Assembly (NCBI GenBank): GCA_009103225.1
Contig: RHPI01000026.1
Span: forward strand, 420,603-484,602
Source of the DNA: Chlorokybus atmophyticus
Taxonomy: Eukaryota > Streptophyta > Chlorokybophyceae > Chlorokybales > Chlorokybaceae
Direction of reading: 5' to 3'
Length of the DNA: 64,000 nt
Program-made: the position numbers and the translations under genes
Notes under the pieces: generated by a model
The model's input: only the letters and a program-made list of their open reading frames with translations
Databases searched by the model: none
What the model was told of the DNA's origin: nothing
Shown: positions 21,759 through 33,309 of the stretch, in pieces
Layout of the letters: every line of letters begins with the position of its first letter
Position numbering within the stretch: position 1 is the stretch's first letter

Positions 21759-23974
21759 TGCTGCCGAGTGTGACTGCTGCACGTGGTTGCTGCCAAATCT
21801 TCTGTGCGTTGTTGCCATCAGCTCTAATGGTAGTGCAAGCGTATGTCAGTGTGTTGCTGCATGTGTAGACAGTAGTGGTTGTTGCCAAGCTGCTTTGATG
21901 TAGATTGCACAAAATGTCCAAGACACAACACATATTGCACACATTCCGTTGACGTTCTTTTATACACACGAGCACACCAGCAGGCTGGTCAAAGCATCAG
22001 GCAACATGCGACCAAATCGCTTGCATTGTATCAACAAAAGCCCCCTTGGAATTGTTGTCCTATGGATGAATTGCGGGGAAGATCGGTTGTTTTGATAGTC
22101 GAACACGCAATCCAACTGCGTGCATGTACGTTCATTGGATGCAATTTTAACAATTCAATGGGAAATCCCAAATCCAATCGCACACGGTTGAACCTTCGAC
22201 ATATATTACCCTGATCCAATTGTGAAATATGTTACTAGATGATTGCACTTTGCTGGTTTTGACTACGCTGCCTCTCTCTAGCTTTGAGAGAGATTTTCAT
22301 AAAGAAGAATATGTTGATAAAGAAACAGATATGTGATTGTAATCAATTTGATAATGCCAAGTTAATTAGTGCAATGCAAGGGATGCTGGCGGTTTAACAA
22401 TCATCAACATGTAGTGCACATAACTTGTCGAAATACCTTTAACATGGAATGTCTTTTTAATCTGCATGATCTTCGTATGGTCATATTGTTAAAGTGTTGT
22501 ATGTTTGTACAACTCAACGCATGTTTATACAGCTTAAGCAATTCCTTCAAGTTGTAGAACATGCTTGAGTTGTATGCATGTTTGTAACATATATATGGGA
22601 TGGAGTGCGTATGAGATGTGGAACTCCATGTACTACAACAACTTTTGCTACCTAGCTTAATAGTTAAGACATGATGTTAAAATATTGTTACAACATATAT
22701 TACACATTATGCACATTGAATGTGTGTCTATGCTACTTGTCTTGCATTGCCGCAAATCGTTTTGCTGACATTAGTTCAATATCAATTCGAATTATATATT
22801 ATGAATGTTGAACGTTCATGACATGTAAGATCTTGCAATTGCACCATTTCTGTACACTTTACGTATCGCTCATTGTTTTGTGTAAATCATGCTACATTAT
22901 TATTTCGTAGTTTACTACATAGTATGTATCAACTTGTAACAGTCATTGCCGTAGATAGATATAAATGTACTAATACGTGTTACTTATGTTTACAAATACA
23001 ATTTGTTGCCATTGAGATTTAGCCTGCTGCTATAGGTCTATAGTCCGCTTCACATGCCTTTTCTTACCTTGCTTTGCCTCTGCTTGCTCCTGCCCATATT
23101 GCATGCACAGATTCAGAGCATGTAGCTAGCCAATGCCGCTACTGCTTGCAATTGATAAGCCTTGTGTTTGAGTTGTTATGCCATTGCCTTATAATTGGTG
23201 TTCTTGCATGTCAATTGCATGTGTCTTGACCTAAATATGTGATGCACATCACGCATGTACAATTGCAAGTATAACCCCAGTGTGTACATGTCCAAGGTGT
23301 TGCTTCTAAGCGTTACAGCAGATGTAGGCCTACAACAAAGTTTTATGCTGGAGGCTACACTGTTGAGCCAAGTACACAATTGTATACAAAATTGAGCCAC
23401 GTACAATGTTGACTAAGCCTACCATTTTCAAAACTGGTTGCAACACTGTCCTTTAACCAGTAATGGTACGCATGTTGCAAGCCTCCGATGATTGTCTCAA
23501 CAGATGGTACGTTTTCGTTGAGATTGACGAACTTGCAACAATACGACAAGCAATGCGTGCAATCCACCTACAGCTCTAGGCCGGACGTCCACGTGGCGGC
23601 GCTCGCATGCCAGCCTGCCTGTGGGGATCAAGAGAGGCAAGCAGGCGGCCATAGAGACTGTTCGCAGACTAGACGCCTCTTCTCGTGGCTGCTGTGGCAT
23701 AGTTGATCTGAGCAGAGCGCAATTCGCAACTACTGTGTTGTTCGCTTGTCAATTCTAAGCTGCAGCTGATGGGTAGCAAGCTGGGAAGGCGCTGTGTGTG
23801 TAAATCCGAGGGCTCGACTGCGCTGAGCGTATGGGGAGAGACATGCTGCAGCCTCGGTGCTAGGGTTTTGGCTTTCGTGTGATGGGTGCTAGCTTTTGCT
23901 GGTAGTTTGTTGTTGCGGCAAGTCTCTACCTGCATGAGGCGGCTCAGGGCAGGCGTGGGGGCGGCAGAGACAAC
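21759..23974. other. AT-rich intergenic region, no gene seen
   Basis: From 22200 to 23000 the DNA is strongly AT-rich with no exon-like signals. From 23570 onward it becomes GC-richer, probably promoter and 5' UTR of the LRR gene that starts at 23975. Confidence 0.55.
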
Positions 23975-26900
23975 ATGCAGCAGGTTTCTGGGCAGCGCTT
24001 CCTGGAGATGGTCACCAGCTTCATTGACAAGCATGGTCAGTGTGCTGTCGTGCTTCGTCCTGCGATCAGATGGGTACAAGTGACTGAATCACAGTAGAAT
24101 TAGAATTTAGCTCAGATTTGGGCCGCATTGGCTTCGCCGCTGTTGAGTCAAGTGTAATCAGGGCCGGAATGGACAGGGATCAGGGCATGCAACTCGCACT
24201 CCACATTTGTTTCAGACACACTCACGTGTTTGTTTCACCAGAATTGCGGAGCATTTGCAAAGGTTTCTCGCTGAGCCAGTGTACATAGGCAATGTTTGCA
24301 GCAAACTTTGCACTGGCACTGTACTGTTTGCAAACATTGCAGTGAACACTTCCTTTAAATCTGCAATCACCAATGAAAACGATGCTCATTGGCAAGCGTG
24401 TTAGCATCACGTAACTTGTTCACAGCTTTCCACATGCTGTGTGGACTCCAGCGCATTGCACTTCAGTCAATGTGAGGTTGAACGATCAAGTCCACACAGG
24501 TGACTCGGTTTTGGACGGGACACGCACGCTGAAGCTGAACCCAAAAGGCATCGAGTATCTTTCAGTGCGGATATCGCATCTAGAAGAGCTTGACACACTC
24601 AAAGGTAGCCAGCCTACCGCTACTTGTGCTGTAGTCGGCAGCTTGATGAGAGCAGCAAAGCAACAGGTGTTGTCTTGCAGAGTATGCTCCTGTCGATTAC
24701 TTGCGAGCTTACGTGTCTGATCTTGGCGACCATCGCAAGCTGGACAATCTGCGCCGCTTTCTGGCACAGATTAACTCGTTGAAGGTGACTGAGCAGTGCA
24801 GGAACCACCTGACAGCAAGCATGCGTGCAAGTGTTGTGTCGTGTGTAAGAATCACTGTTGTGCAGTACTTCAGCTTTATAATGCATTTTGCGATGGTGCA
24901 GCTGGCATCCTCCATAGCGCAAGGACGCGATCCGACTAGGATCAACCTGACCCTGTTCAAGAACCTGACAAGTCTGGAGGTGTGCATTACTTTGCACCAC
25001 CTCCTCCAGCATGCATGTCGAGTTTCTGCTTTGCATATACGCGGGACAGTCTGGCCTGTTGCAAGCCTTCCGTGTCAACTTGCGTTGACAAGAGCATGCT
25101 GTTACAGCGCGTTCATGCTTCCCACCAATGCGTCAATTGCAGATTTCAAAGTGCAACTTGTCAGCGGCAGCGCCGAAGGGTCTGTTAGAGCTGCGACCGC
25201 AGATCACAAAGCTCGCAGTCTATGATTCTGCAGTAAGCAGTATGTTGCACGTTTGATGCCTGCCATGCATGCGCGGCAGTGAGTTGAGTTGTGCTGAGCT
25301 GTGTGTATACTGCGCATGTTGTCTCGTCAGTCCACATTGAGGGACATCTTCTCGGGGGGAGCATTGGATGTTGCCGATCAGGCTCCGTGGCCGAAGCTCA
25401 AGACGGTGTCTTGTCGGCACAATGGCATCCTTGTCATGGATGATTCGCTGGTGACTGTGATGATACATCCCTGCATTGGAATTGCTGCACACAGTTGCTC
25501 ATTTGGTCATGCATGCTTGCATGCTCTTGTTCTTACAAGGATGCTCATGTTGTGTGCATAGACGCTTCTGCCGGCTGTGGAGATGTTGGACTTGAGCAAA
25601 AATGCCTTCCACTCTATAGAGCGGTTGCAGAAGTGTGTCATGTAAGTGTTGTCGCCTGTTGATTTGTCACCACTCTGAGGTCAAGTTCTTCCTGCACGGC
25701 AACCAGCCGCAGTTGCTATGTGTGCGTGTTGTGTGAGTAGCATGTTTGCAGGCTTACCTTCGTGGATCTGGGCTTCAACAAAATCACGTCCACTTTTGGT
25801 ATAAACCAGGTAGGCTCTTTACATTGCCCATGCTCTCCAAACTTTGTCGCCAAACGTAATGGAGCTGTTATTGAGTCCATGCCTCTGCCCCCTGGCAGGT
25901 CCTTGGCAACATCAAAGTGCTGGTGCTGAGGCACAACGCCATCTCAAGTACTGCCGGGCTGGACAAGCTGTACTCATTAGAGGTACGTTGGAGGTATTTT
26001 TGCATCAATTAAGGCAACACATGCATGCCATGTAATCGATCAGCATTGTGTATGTGCGTATTTGTAGGGTTTAGACCTCGCGCACAATGTGCTCAGCAAC
26101 CTGGAGGAGGTCCGGCGGCTGGCGTCTTTGCCGTGCTTGGGGGCTCTCTGGCTGGAGGGCAATCCCGTCAGCTTTCTGGAGGACTACCGCGTCCTCACGC
26201 TTGCTCTCTTCCCAGAAGAGAACCAAGTAAGACAAAGACAGCTCGATAACATCATGCATGCAGAGACTCACTGCATGACCTCTGACAGTTGAAGTTGGAT
26301 GGCAAAGCTGTCACTCCCAAAGAGCACAAGGCTGTTCAGAAGCTGCTTGCAGAGGAGGTGAAGAGGGTCCCGCAGTTTCCTCAAACCGTGCCGGCGGTGT
26401 CCCCCCGCTCGGGCTCGGATGAACGGCCGGCGACAATGCCCTCCTCAGCGGGAAGCAGCCACCCGCCGTCGCCATCGGGACTCGCTGTGGCGCCGGAGGA
26501 CGGTTTCAGCGACCTGCGAGCAGCAGCTGAGAGGGTGCTGTCACAACGCAAGGTGCGGTTGATGATGTTCAGCGTAGTGTGCACACTGTGTAGCGCGGGA
26601 CTTCATGTATGCTGAAACATTGTCTGCAGAGGAAGCCTGTGAGGCGGGTAGCTGACATTGCAGATGACTTGTCAACGCTTGATGTTGGGGCGTCTGCTAG
26701 TTGTGGCGTAGAACCCTTAACGGGCCCCAGCACATTAGCAGGTATGATTGGATGCTGTTGCATGCGGGCTGGACGGGTAACGATAACTATTTGTACATTG
26801 CCACAGTATGTTGCGCATGTTGGTGACATTCATCAGTGTGCGTGTTTTTTCACAGAAGCAGTTGAGAGTGCACGTGGAGGCGTGGCAAGCACCTCAGGCG

Positions 26901-29035
26901 CAAGCAATGAGCCGCGGTTGTCGCCGTCCGCGGCCATGAAGAAGAAAGAGTGGGAGGAGCTGCGCAGTCGGGTTGATCAATTCGAGAAGGAGGGTGGCCA
27001 CGCGTGGCTGTTGATACTGAACGAGTATCTTGAGGGCTATGGGCCCAACGACAACAGCAACAACATGAACGGCAGCAGCAACAGCAACAACAACAGGGAC
27101 AGTCCTGGCGCAGTGAGTGGTATGGCCCCATCTGCGAGCAGTGGTCGCACGACTCTGCAAAGAGGTGATAGTCAGAAAGGTCTTCGCCCGCTGGAACGAA
27201 GCGACTCACTTACTAGCACGGATAGTGAAGATGGCAGCGAACAGACCACACCTCTCCCCAGCACGGACACCAAAGCAGAAGACCATGCTAACGGTGAAGC
27301 TTTACCACTGTTTCCTGCAATGTCTGGCTGCAAGGATCGTTGGTTGTTTTGCATGTACAGCATGTTGCCCAATTGTGCAAATTTGCAAATGGCACTTTTA
27401 TCTTATGTGCAGCACGCATGCACATGTGCATGCGTGCTGCACATAAGATAAAGAAGTATTGGTTCTCATTGGGCAGATGAGAATTTGCTTGGGAGAGAAA
27501 GCAGCATTGAAACAGCGCGAGGGAATGTGGAGGAAGTGGAGGAGGCCACTAGCAGCGACAAGGCTGTTGCAGCAGCAGACATGGATCCGGACTCCGTTGA
27601 GGGTTTGTTCCGCTCCTATGTGCGGGATTTTGGAAGCTCAGAGTCTTGCGTGGCGTACTTCCGTGTAGACTGCTTGAAGCTGTTCGCCACCTCCGAGAAG
27701 GAAAGGCCCATTGTTCTGCTTTTCAGCGAGCAGAAGATGTATCTGCTTGAAGAACGCAACTCAGGGGTATGTCTCTGGTCATGTGGGTCATGTGGTGTAG
27801 AGCTGCCCACAAGTTGGGTTAATCAACCACTCTGATGAGCTCTGTCTCTCTTCTGAGCTATTCATCTGTTATACAAATCTTGTTTAGGACGAACCGGAAA
27901 CGGAGGATGACGATTTGCCGAAGCTGAGACTGTTGTACAGCCACGTGCTAAGCGAGATTACTGAAGTGGTCATAGGCATGCGGATGCAGTTGCTGCGGTT
28001 GGATGCAGGACCTGTGGCGTCGTACCTGCTTGTAACACGGAGTTCGGGTTTGGGCGCCGACATTGTTGATCACCTCAGTATGCTCTCTCCCCAGCCCGCA
28101 AAGCCCGCGAAGCCCGCAAATGCACCCGGCATTGCATTCAAGAGTTGCGAAGCAGACCAGATGCGGTGCCTTGAGAAGCAGGTGAGGTCAAGCTGTCGCG
28201 ACTTGGATACTAGTCTTGGTATACGCGGTTGCCACCACCATGGTGGCAGTACGTATAGCATCACAAGTGGACGTGTGCCTCGTTGGCAGGGTGACTCCTG
28301 ACCATATGTCTTGCATTAAGCAGTGTTGTATTGTACTTACACTGTGATATCAACTCACACATTGTGGTGCACTTATGGCCAGATTTTAACTTGCATGCAC
28401 TACCGCCAGGTGTTCGGTGGTCAGCCACCAAGCGTGCAAGTGTATGTAATGCTGCACCAGCGCATCACTCCTGGGGGCCCCTGGGAGCCGCGCACGCTGG
28501 TGCTCACGCAGCACAGTGTAGTGCTCTGCCGCGAAAACTACCGGCAGCTGCCATCCATCACCTCACAAGTAAGAGTCATCTTGCACACAGCGAAGATGCT
28601 CAGAGCATACCCTTGTGCTTGGCGCTCAAGCCACTGGATTCCTTATGTGTCTTTACAAGTGTTGTCACACACAACCATTATATGGACGTTGTCTCTTATT
28701 AGCTGCACTTGATCTGGCTACAACTCTTGGTGTTGTGCTTGCAGGCAGCAGGTGGTGCAGGGGTGGGAACGCTGCCATATTACAGCCCAGTGGGGGTGAA
28801 GCACATACAGGACATATCACGTGTGGTGTTGGGGCCGGAGAGTTCGGGCGAGTTGCTACTGGCGTTCTCGGAGAACGTCGTCGATGCGCGGCTGCCCGCA
28901 AGTGCTAGGCGGATGCAGTCGTGGGAGCTGCGGTCGTGCAGCGGGGAGGCGCAGCACAAGCTCGTGCCGTTGCTGCGGGCAGCGTGGCAGCAGCTGCGCG
29001 ACCCCGAGGAGCTGCCCATTGAGCAGCGGACTTGA
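23975..29035 (+). CDS. STK11IP/LIP1-like leucine-rich-repeat protein with C-terminal PH-like region
   Basis: Seventeen exons join in phase to 940 residues: 23975-24035, 24500-24604, 24681-24784, 24866-24979, 25143-25232, 25331-25450, 25562-25641, 25752-25809, 25899-25982, 26068-26226, 26289-26552, 26630-26741, 26856-27293, 27477-27766, 27888-28181, 28410-28568 and 28745-29035. The N-terminal part (TLKLNPKGIEYLSVRI) and the LRRs (MLDLSKNAF, FVDLGFNKI, VLVLRHNAIS, LDLAHNVLSNLEEV, LWLEGNPV, LKLDGKAVTPKEH) follow the order seen in LKB1-interacting protein 1. A Ser/Asn-rich linker then leads to C-terminal blocks (YFRVDCLKLFA, VKHIQDISRVVLG) of the kind in STK11IP and nischarin. In animals the protein is a lysosome/endosome-associated scaffold; its algal role is unknown. 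Start ATG at 23975 is the first Met in frame and gives a plausible N-terminal helix. Confidence 0.85.
27397..27452. repeat. perfect 56-bp palindrome inside an intron
   Basis: Two 28-base arms meet without a spacer at 27424/27425; the left arm begins TTTATCTTATGTGCAGCACG and the right arm is its exact inverse. It sits in the intron 27294-27476 of the STK11IP-like gene, 24 bases before the acceptor. In the pre-mRNA it would form a very stable hairpin next to the 3' splice site. Confidence 0.93.
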
Positions 29036-30489
29036 ATGACGTGTCCTATGGTTGGTGCACGCGTGTGTTGGTGCCGTTGGCTGCTCGAGCACTTGTACTG
29101 CCTGCTGTTATAGGAGATGATTGGTGTGCGCTATCACCGGTGATCATCTGGTTTGATTGTGCGCTTCAACTGCCAATGTTGCTTTGTGTTTGTGCGCACC
29201 CCTACAGTCACTCAGGCATCATTGCCGCCACTTGCACAAGCATGACGTTGGTCTGTTCCACATTGAGGCTACTGAAAGGAAATAGCTTGCGCCTTCTGCT
29301 GAAAACCCTGTTAATCTCTTTGGCAAACTTTTGAGCCCGTTACTTGCCTACCAGCAACGCTGCGGTGAGTCTGTGCAAAAGCTATACCACAGGATGTTTA
29401 TAAAGCTGCACTCCCCAAATGCCAAAAAGATTGCACGTGCATGACACATGTGCACAGCGCATTTGGCATTGAGTTAAAAGACTGTCATTGAGCCATGCAT
29501 CAAACAATGCACCAAAAGACTGCATAGTAAGGTGTGTTTCGGACTTTGAGACGATTATTTGTCATTGACTGTACTCAAACGACAGCTTCAATCTGTTGAC
29601 GAAGGTAATGTATCCCTTGTATTTATCTAATACCCTGTGTCACACATGCGCAACCATGCTGATGCATTTGCACACCCAAACCAAGCCAGCAAACCAGCAA
29701 CACAATATATAACTGTATGCACCAAAGGGCTGGCTAAGGGCCTGATGCAAAGTGAGTGCAAGCAGCAGCATTAGGGGCGGCGTCGGCTGATTGACCACGA
29801 CGACGACGACACGGCAGCAGGACATGTGTTGACGATGGGATTGTATCTCATGATGTGCAATTGCTTAGCACGAGCAAGCTTTATGTAGCTGCTCGACAAT
29901 GGCGTCGTGCACAGAGCCAGCCAACATTACCAAAACTTGTATTACGCTCAAAAGATGCAAGATGCAATGGGGGCAGTGCACGCATACGCAAGCGACCACG
30001 AGCTCAATCAACAAGGCAAGAACTATAAATTTAGGGGGGCCTAGAGCAGCGCTCAACAACAGCAACTAGCTAGGTAGACCAACACCAACACAAGCAGGGA
30101 GGGCAGTGCAGGGCAAGGCAGGGTAAGGTATGACTGGAGGCACCCCCTGCGCAGCAGAGGCGTAGGCGTCAGGTCCTTGGCACGGGAGGAGCAGCAATAG
30201 ACGACGACTAGGACTTGGACGACGACTGACTGGGCCCCGCCGCACCCGTTCGCCCTCGGGGATTTAGCCCTAAGCAACAACCAGTCACACTGCCTGCAGG
30301 CAATTGTTAGTCCCGTTAAGATAGTAAGTAGCCGTTAGGCCCACATGCAGCAGCCCCCACCACAGGCAACAAGCATAACTAGCAGCAACAGCTTGACCAA
30401 CAACCAGCATCACTCACTGTGGGACAATGACTTGTATGCGGGCAGGAACCCTGCTCCCCGCAAGTGCTTGCCTCACTCTCACCTGCAAC
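29036..30489. other. intergenic, no gene seen
   Basis: The first part is presumably the 3' UTR of the LRR gene. The remainder has only short frames (for example a hydrophobic one at 29640-29825 minus) without family resemblance. Confidence 0.5.
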
Positions 30490-32102
30490 TCACCTGTTTG
30501 TCGTTGTGTGGTTGTCCACTTGCCTCTTAGTCCAGTGGTAGAGGTGGTTGTATGTGACACCATACACCACTCCTTGCTGCCTGGCCATCCATCTGCACAA
30601 CACTGACAGTATTACTGCTTTGTCATACCCCTCCGCACACATGTTCGTCAAGAGTGTCACCATGTCCTGCACGCAGTGAGCCGTGTATGTTAACAATTTC
30701 ACAGAGCGAATGCATTGTAAGATTACCACCCTGTGCTTAGCACTCTTAGCGATGTGCTTGCTTGCAGGATGTGGAGCTCTTCTGCGAGGTATACCCGTTA
30801 ACTGTGGCAGCATGAACTTACTATGCACTCTAGTGCACAGTCCCACATCGTTGGTCTGGAACAGAGTAACATCCAGAAATGGGACTGTTGTCCCTGCAGC
30901 AGACTCTGTCAATGTCAGTATATGCTGGGGGTAAATACCCCCAGCCAAAGCATGTGGAGACTGATACATGAAATGTGCAAAATCCTTGACATCCACCACC
31001 AAGAGATCATCCACATACCTCACCACGCCAGATACTGTCTTGGCTAGGAGGGCCGGTTGGTTCAGAGCCCTAAGCGTTCGTACAAACCTGAGCTCAATGT
31101 ATCCCAAAAGATAGTTAGCCAGATACACCCCGGCGTTGTTGCCCATGGGAATGCCTATGGCTTGCTGTCGGATCTCATCTGAAGCGGTTTGCACATGCAA
31201 GTTAGCCACCAAGTAGGATAGCATCGCATGCAGTGTGCTCTGAGTAAACAAACAAACGCGTCTAGCCTTCCCGCAAGTTAGCCCTGTTTGGTCCACACTC
31301 TCATACATGGCTTGTGTCACCATCATGGAACGTGACGTATAGAGTGTCTGCTCTGTTGTGGTGTCGGCGTGCACAAAGATCTCCGCTATCAGCTGCTGCA
31401 TGCCTGCCTGCCCCTCATTGTCTCATGGCGAGTATTAGTGTACAAAGTGGTAACGTTATACGTGCGCGACAGCATGTGGTGTTGCTTATCTGTGTTGTGG
31501 ACCGTGTGGTGTTGTGATGCTGCAACACGTCCACGACCCCCATGGAATCCTTTAAGACCCAACTACGGTGCACGCCAGGTACCTGCACAACCTCCGACCA
31601 GAGCAAGTTGGAAGTTGGCATCAGCGCTGCGACTTGTACGCTCTAGTGAGGCACGCACCAACAGATGTTAGTGAAGTGTTACAAGCCGCAGCGATGAAGC
31701 GCGGCTTTGGTGGATCCTTGTGGAGCTTAAGTGTCGGGTAGAGGTGTGGCAGTTTGTCACGCGCAGCTGGCACCACATGATATGCGTTCTGCCTGTGAAC
31801 TCTGCATGCGGTTGCAATATAGCGGACTTGCTCTAGTCCACTAAGGTGTTAGTTGCCAACTCAGCATTGGACAACGACAAGTATTACCACTTGCAGATCA
31901 GTGCAAAGACCCCACTGCATTTATCTACTTCCGTAAAGATAAACCCATCATGGAATTCTCTCACCCAGCGTCGGTTAGAGGCAGAGTGAGTTGGGGCTGG
32001 CTGCGGTGGGATGTCCACCAAGGTGTTGGCCGTGTGCATGAGAGCAGACACGACCGCTGAACCCCAGTCACTGAACAGTCCATCCTGCCTTGTATCCACC
32101 AA
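30490..32102 (-). pseudogene. second Penelope-like reverse transcriptase, 5'-truncated and decayed
   Basis: The minus strand has an uninterrupted 303-codon frame (31401-30490) with the RT core IGIPMGNNAG, VVRYVDDLLVVD and thumb region. Upstream, in other frames, are FIFTEVDKCSG (31884-32102) and LPHLYPTLKLHKDPPKPRF (about 31690-31760), homologous to the matching segments of the 17696-21758 element. At least two frame changes separate the pieces. No GIY-YIG domain and no flanking direct repeats are seen. Protein divergence from the first copy is substantial, so this is a different, older family member rather than a fragment of the same insertion. Confidence 0.82.
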
Positions 32103-33309
32103 ACATTATTGCATGAAACAACACCTTCCAATGAAGTGAAGGCAGGTGAAGTGTGTGACGGTGTGAAATGCTAGTTGTGTGTGCTTGTGGGATGATGGTG
32201 ATGGTCATTGTGCATGAGAATATCCCTCGCGCATTATGTGTGCATTGTATGAGGAGAGTGCATAACTACCAGATCTGTCTTACACCCTACTATTGCGGAC
32301 TCTACTCTTGCATTGCCTGATACGATAAGCTTAAACCAAACTTTACATCTCAATCCATGAATGCCATGCATATGTGTCCTGCACATACCATCATTTGGGT
32401 TTTAGGGAGTGCAACCTTAGCGGCATTCTATGGTGCATTTTCCGCACAGGTTCCTCACAGCTTTGTTGCGGTCTTGAAGCACCGGCTAGAAGTTCCTTGA
32501 GATCATCATAAGAGGTTTTATGTAGCGGGGCCAAGCGCCTTCTCAAACGGATCCTCACAACATGTAGCTTTTGATTTGATTCTAATGGCTGCATAAAATG
32601 AGGCCCCACGCGTCAAGAACTTGTGTGCTGTGGTGTACAAAAGGTATATATGCTGTCGTGAGCTGTAGTTAATCAAGACGGACGCGCTGGTTTGTCATGT
32701 ATTTCATGAACAAGCTCAAGGTTGCGCACCTGTTGCGCATCATCATGCGCATGCGCTGGGGCGGGTACAACCATGCAGGTGCGCATGATGCCAGATCCAG
32801 CGGAATTGCAGTACTTGTAAATATTTTCTAGATAGTGCGCTGGTCTCTCCCCAGCTGGAGCAGCAGCAGCGCCGATTGCAGTTTGCCCGAGTAAGCACGA
32901 AATACAACATGACAATAAAGCGCACTCACTGAACAAGTCCTGCCAGACGAAGGGGAAGGGGAGGGGAGCGCAAGTAGGGTGCCGTGCATCCAGCTGGTGG
33001 CAGGATCTACGGGACACCCGCAAACGTACACACAACTACTCTTGCAGATTGATTTTGTTGGCAACCTAACCTAAGAATCGTGGCATTGCCAGTGAAACGA
33101 ATCTTAGCTACCTAAACATATCCCTAGCCTAGAGAAATCAGGAGCGCGGGGCGGGGTGGGGGAACTGGTGCACTTCGATCGCATCGCCATCTATGTGCAC
33201 ATGCAACACCAAAGGCCCAAATCCACAATGGTTCCTACATGATACAGCTGCACACTGCATTGCTGCACTAACCAGAGCTGCCGCAAAGCAAAATAATAAC
33301 CCACGCAGT
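32103..33309. other. intergenic, no gene assigned
   Basis: Possible further decayed Penelope-like sequence in 32391-32609 (minus), but I cannot align it to a known domain. The rest holds nothing recognisable. Confidence 0.45.

Noticed and set aside
26850-27209. Cys-rich minus-strand frame
   Set aside because: Reverse of the Asn/Ser-rich linker exon (AAC/AGC codons) of the STK11IP-like gene.
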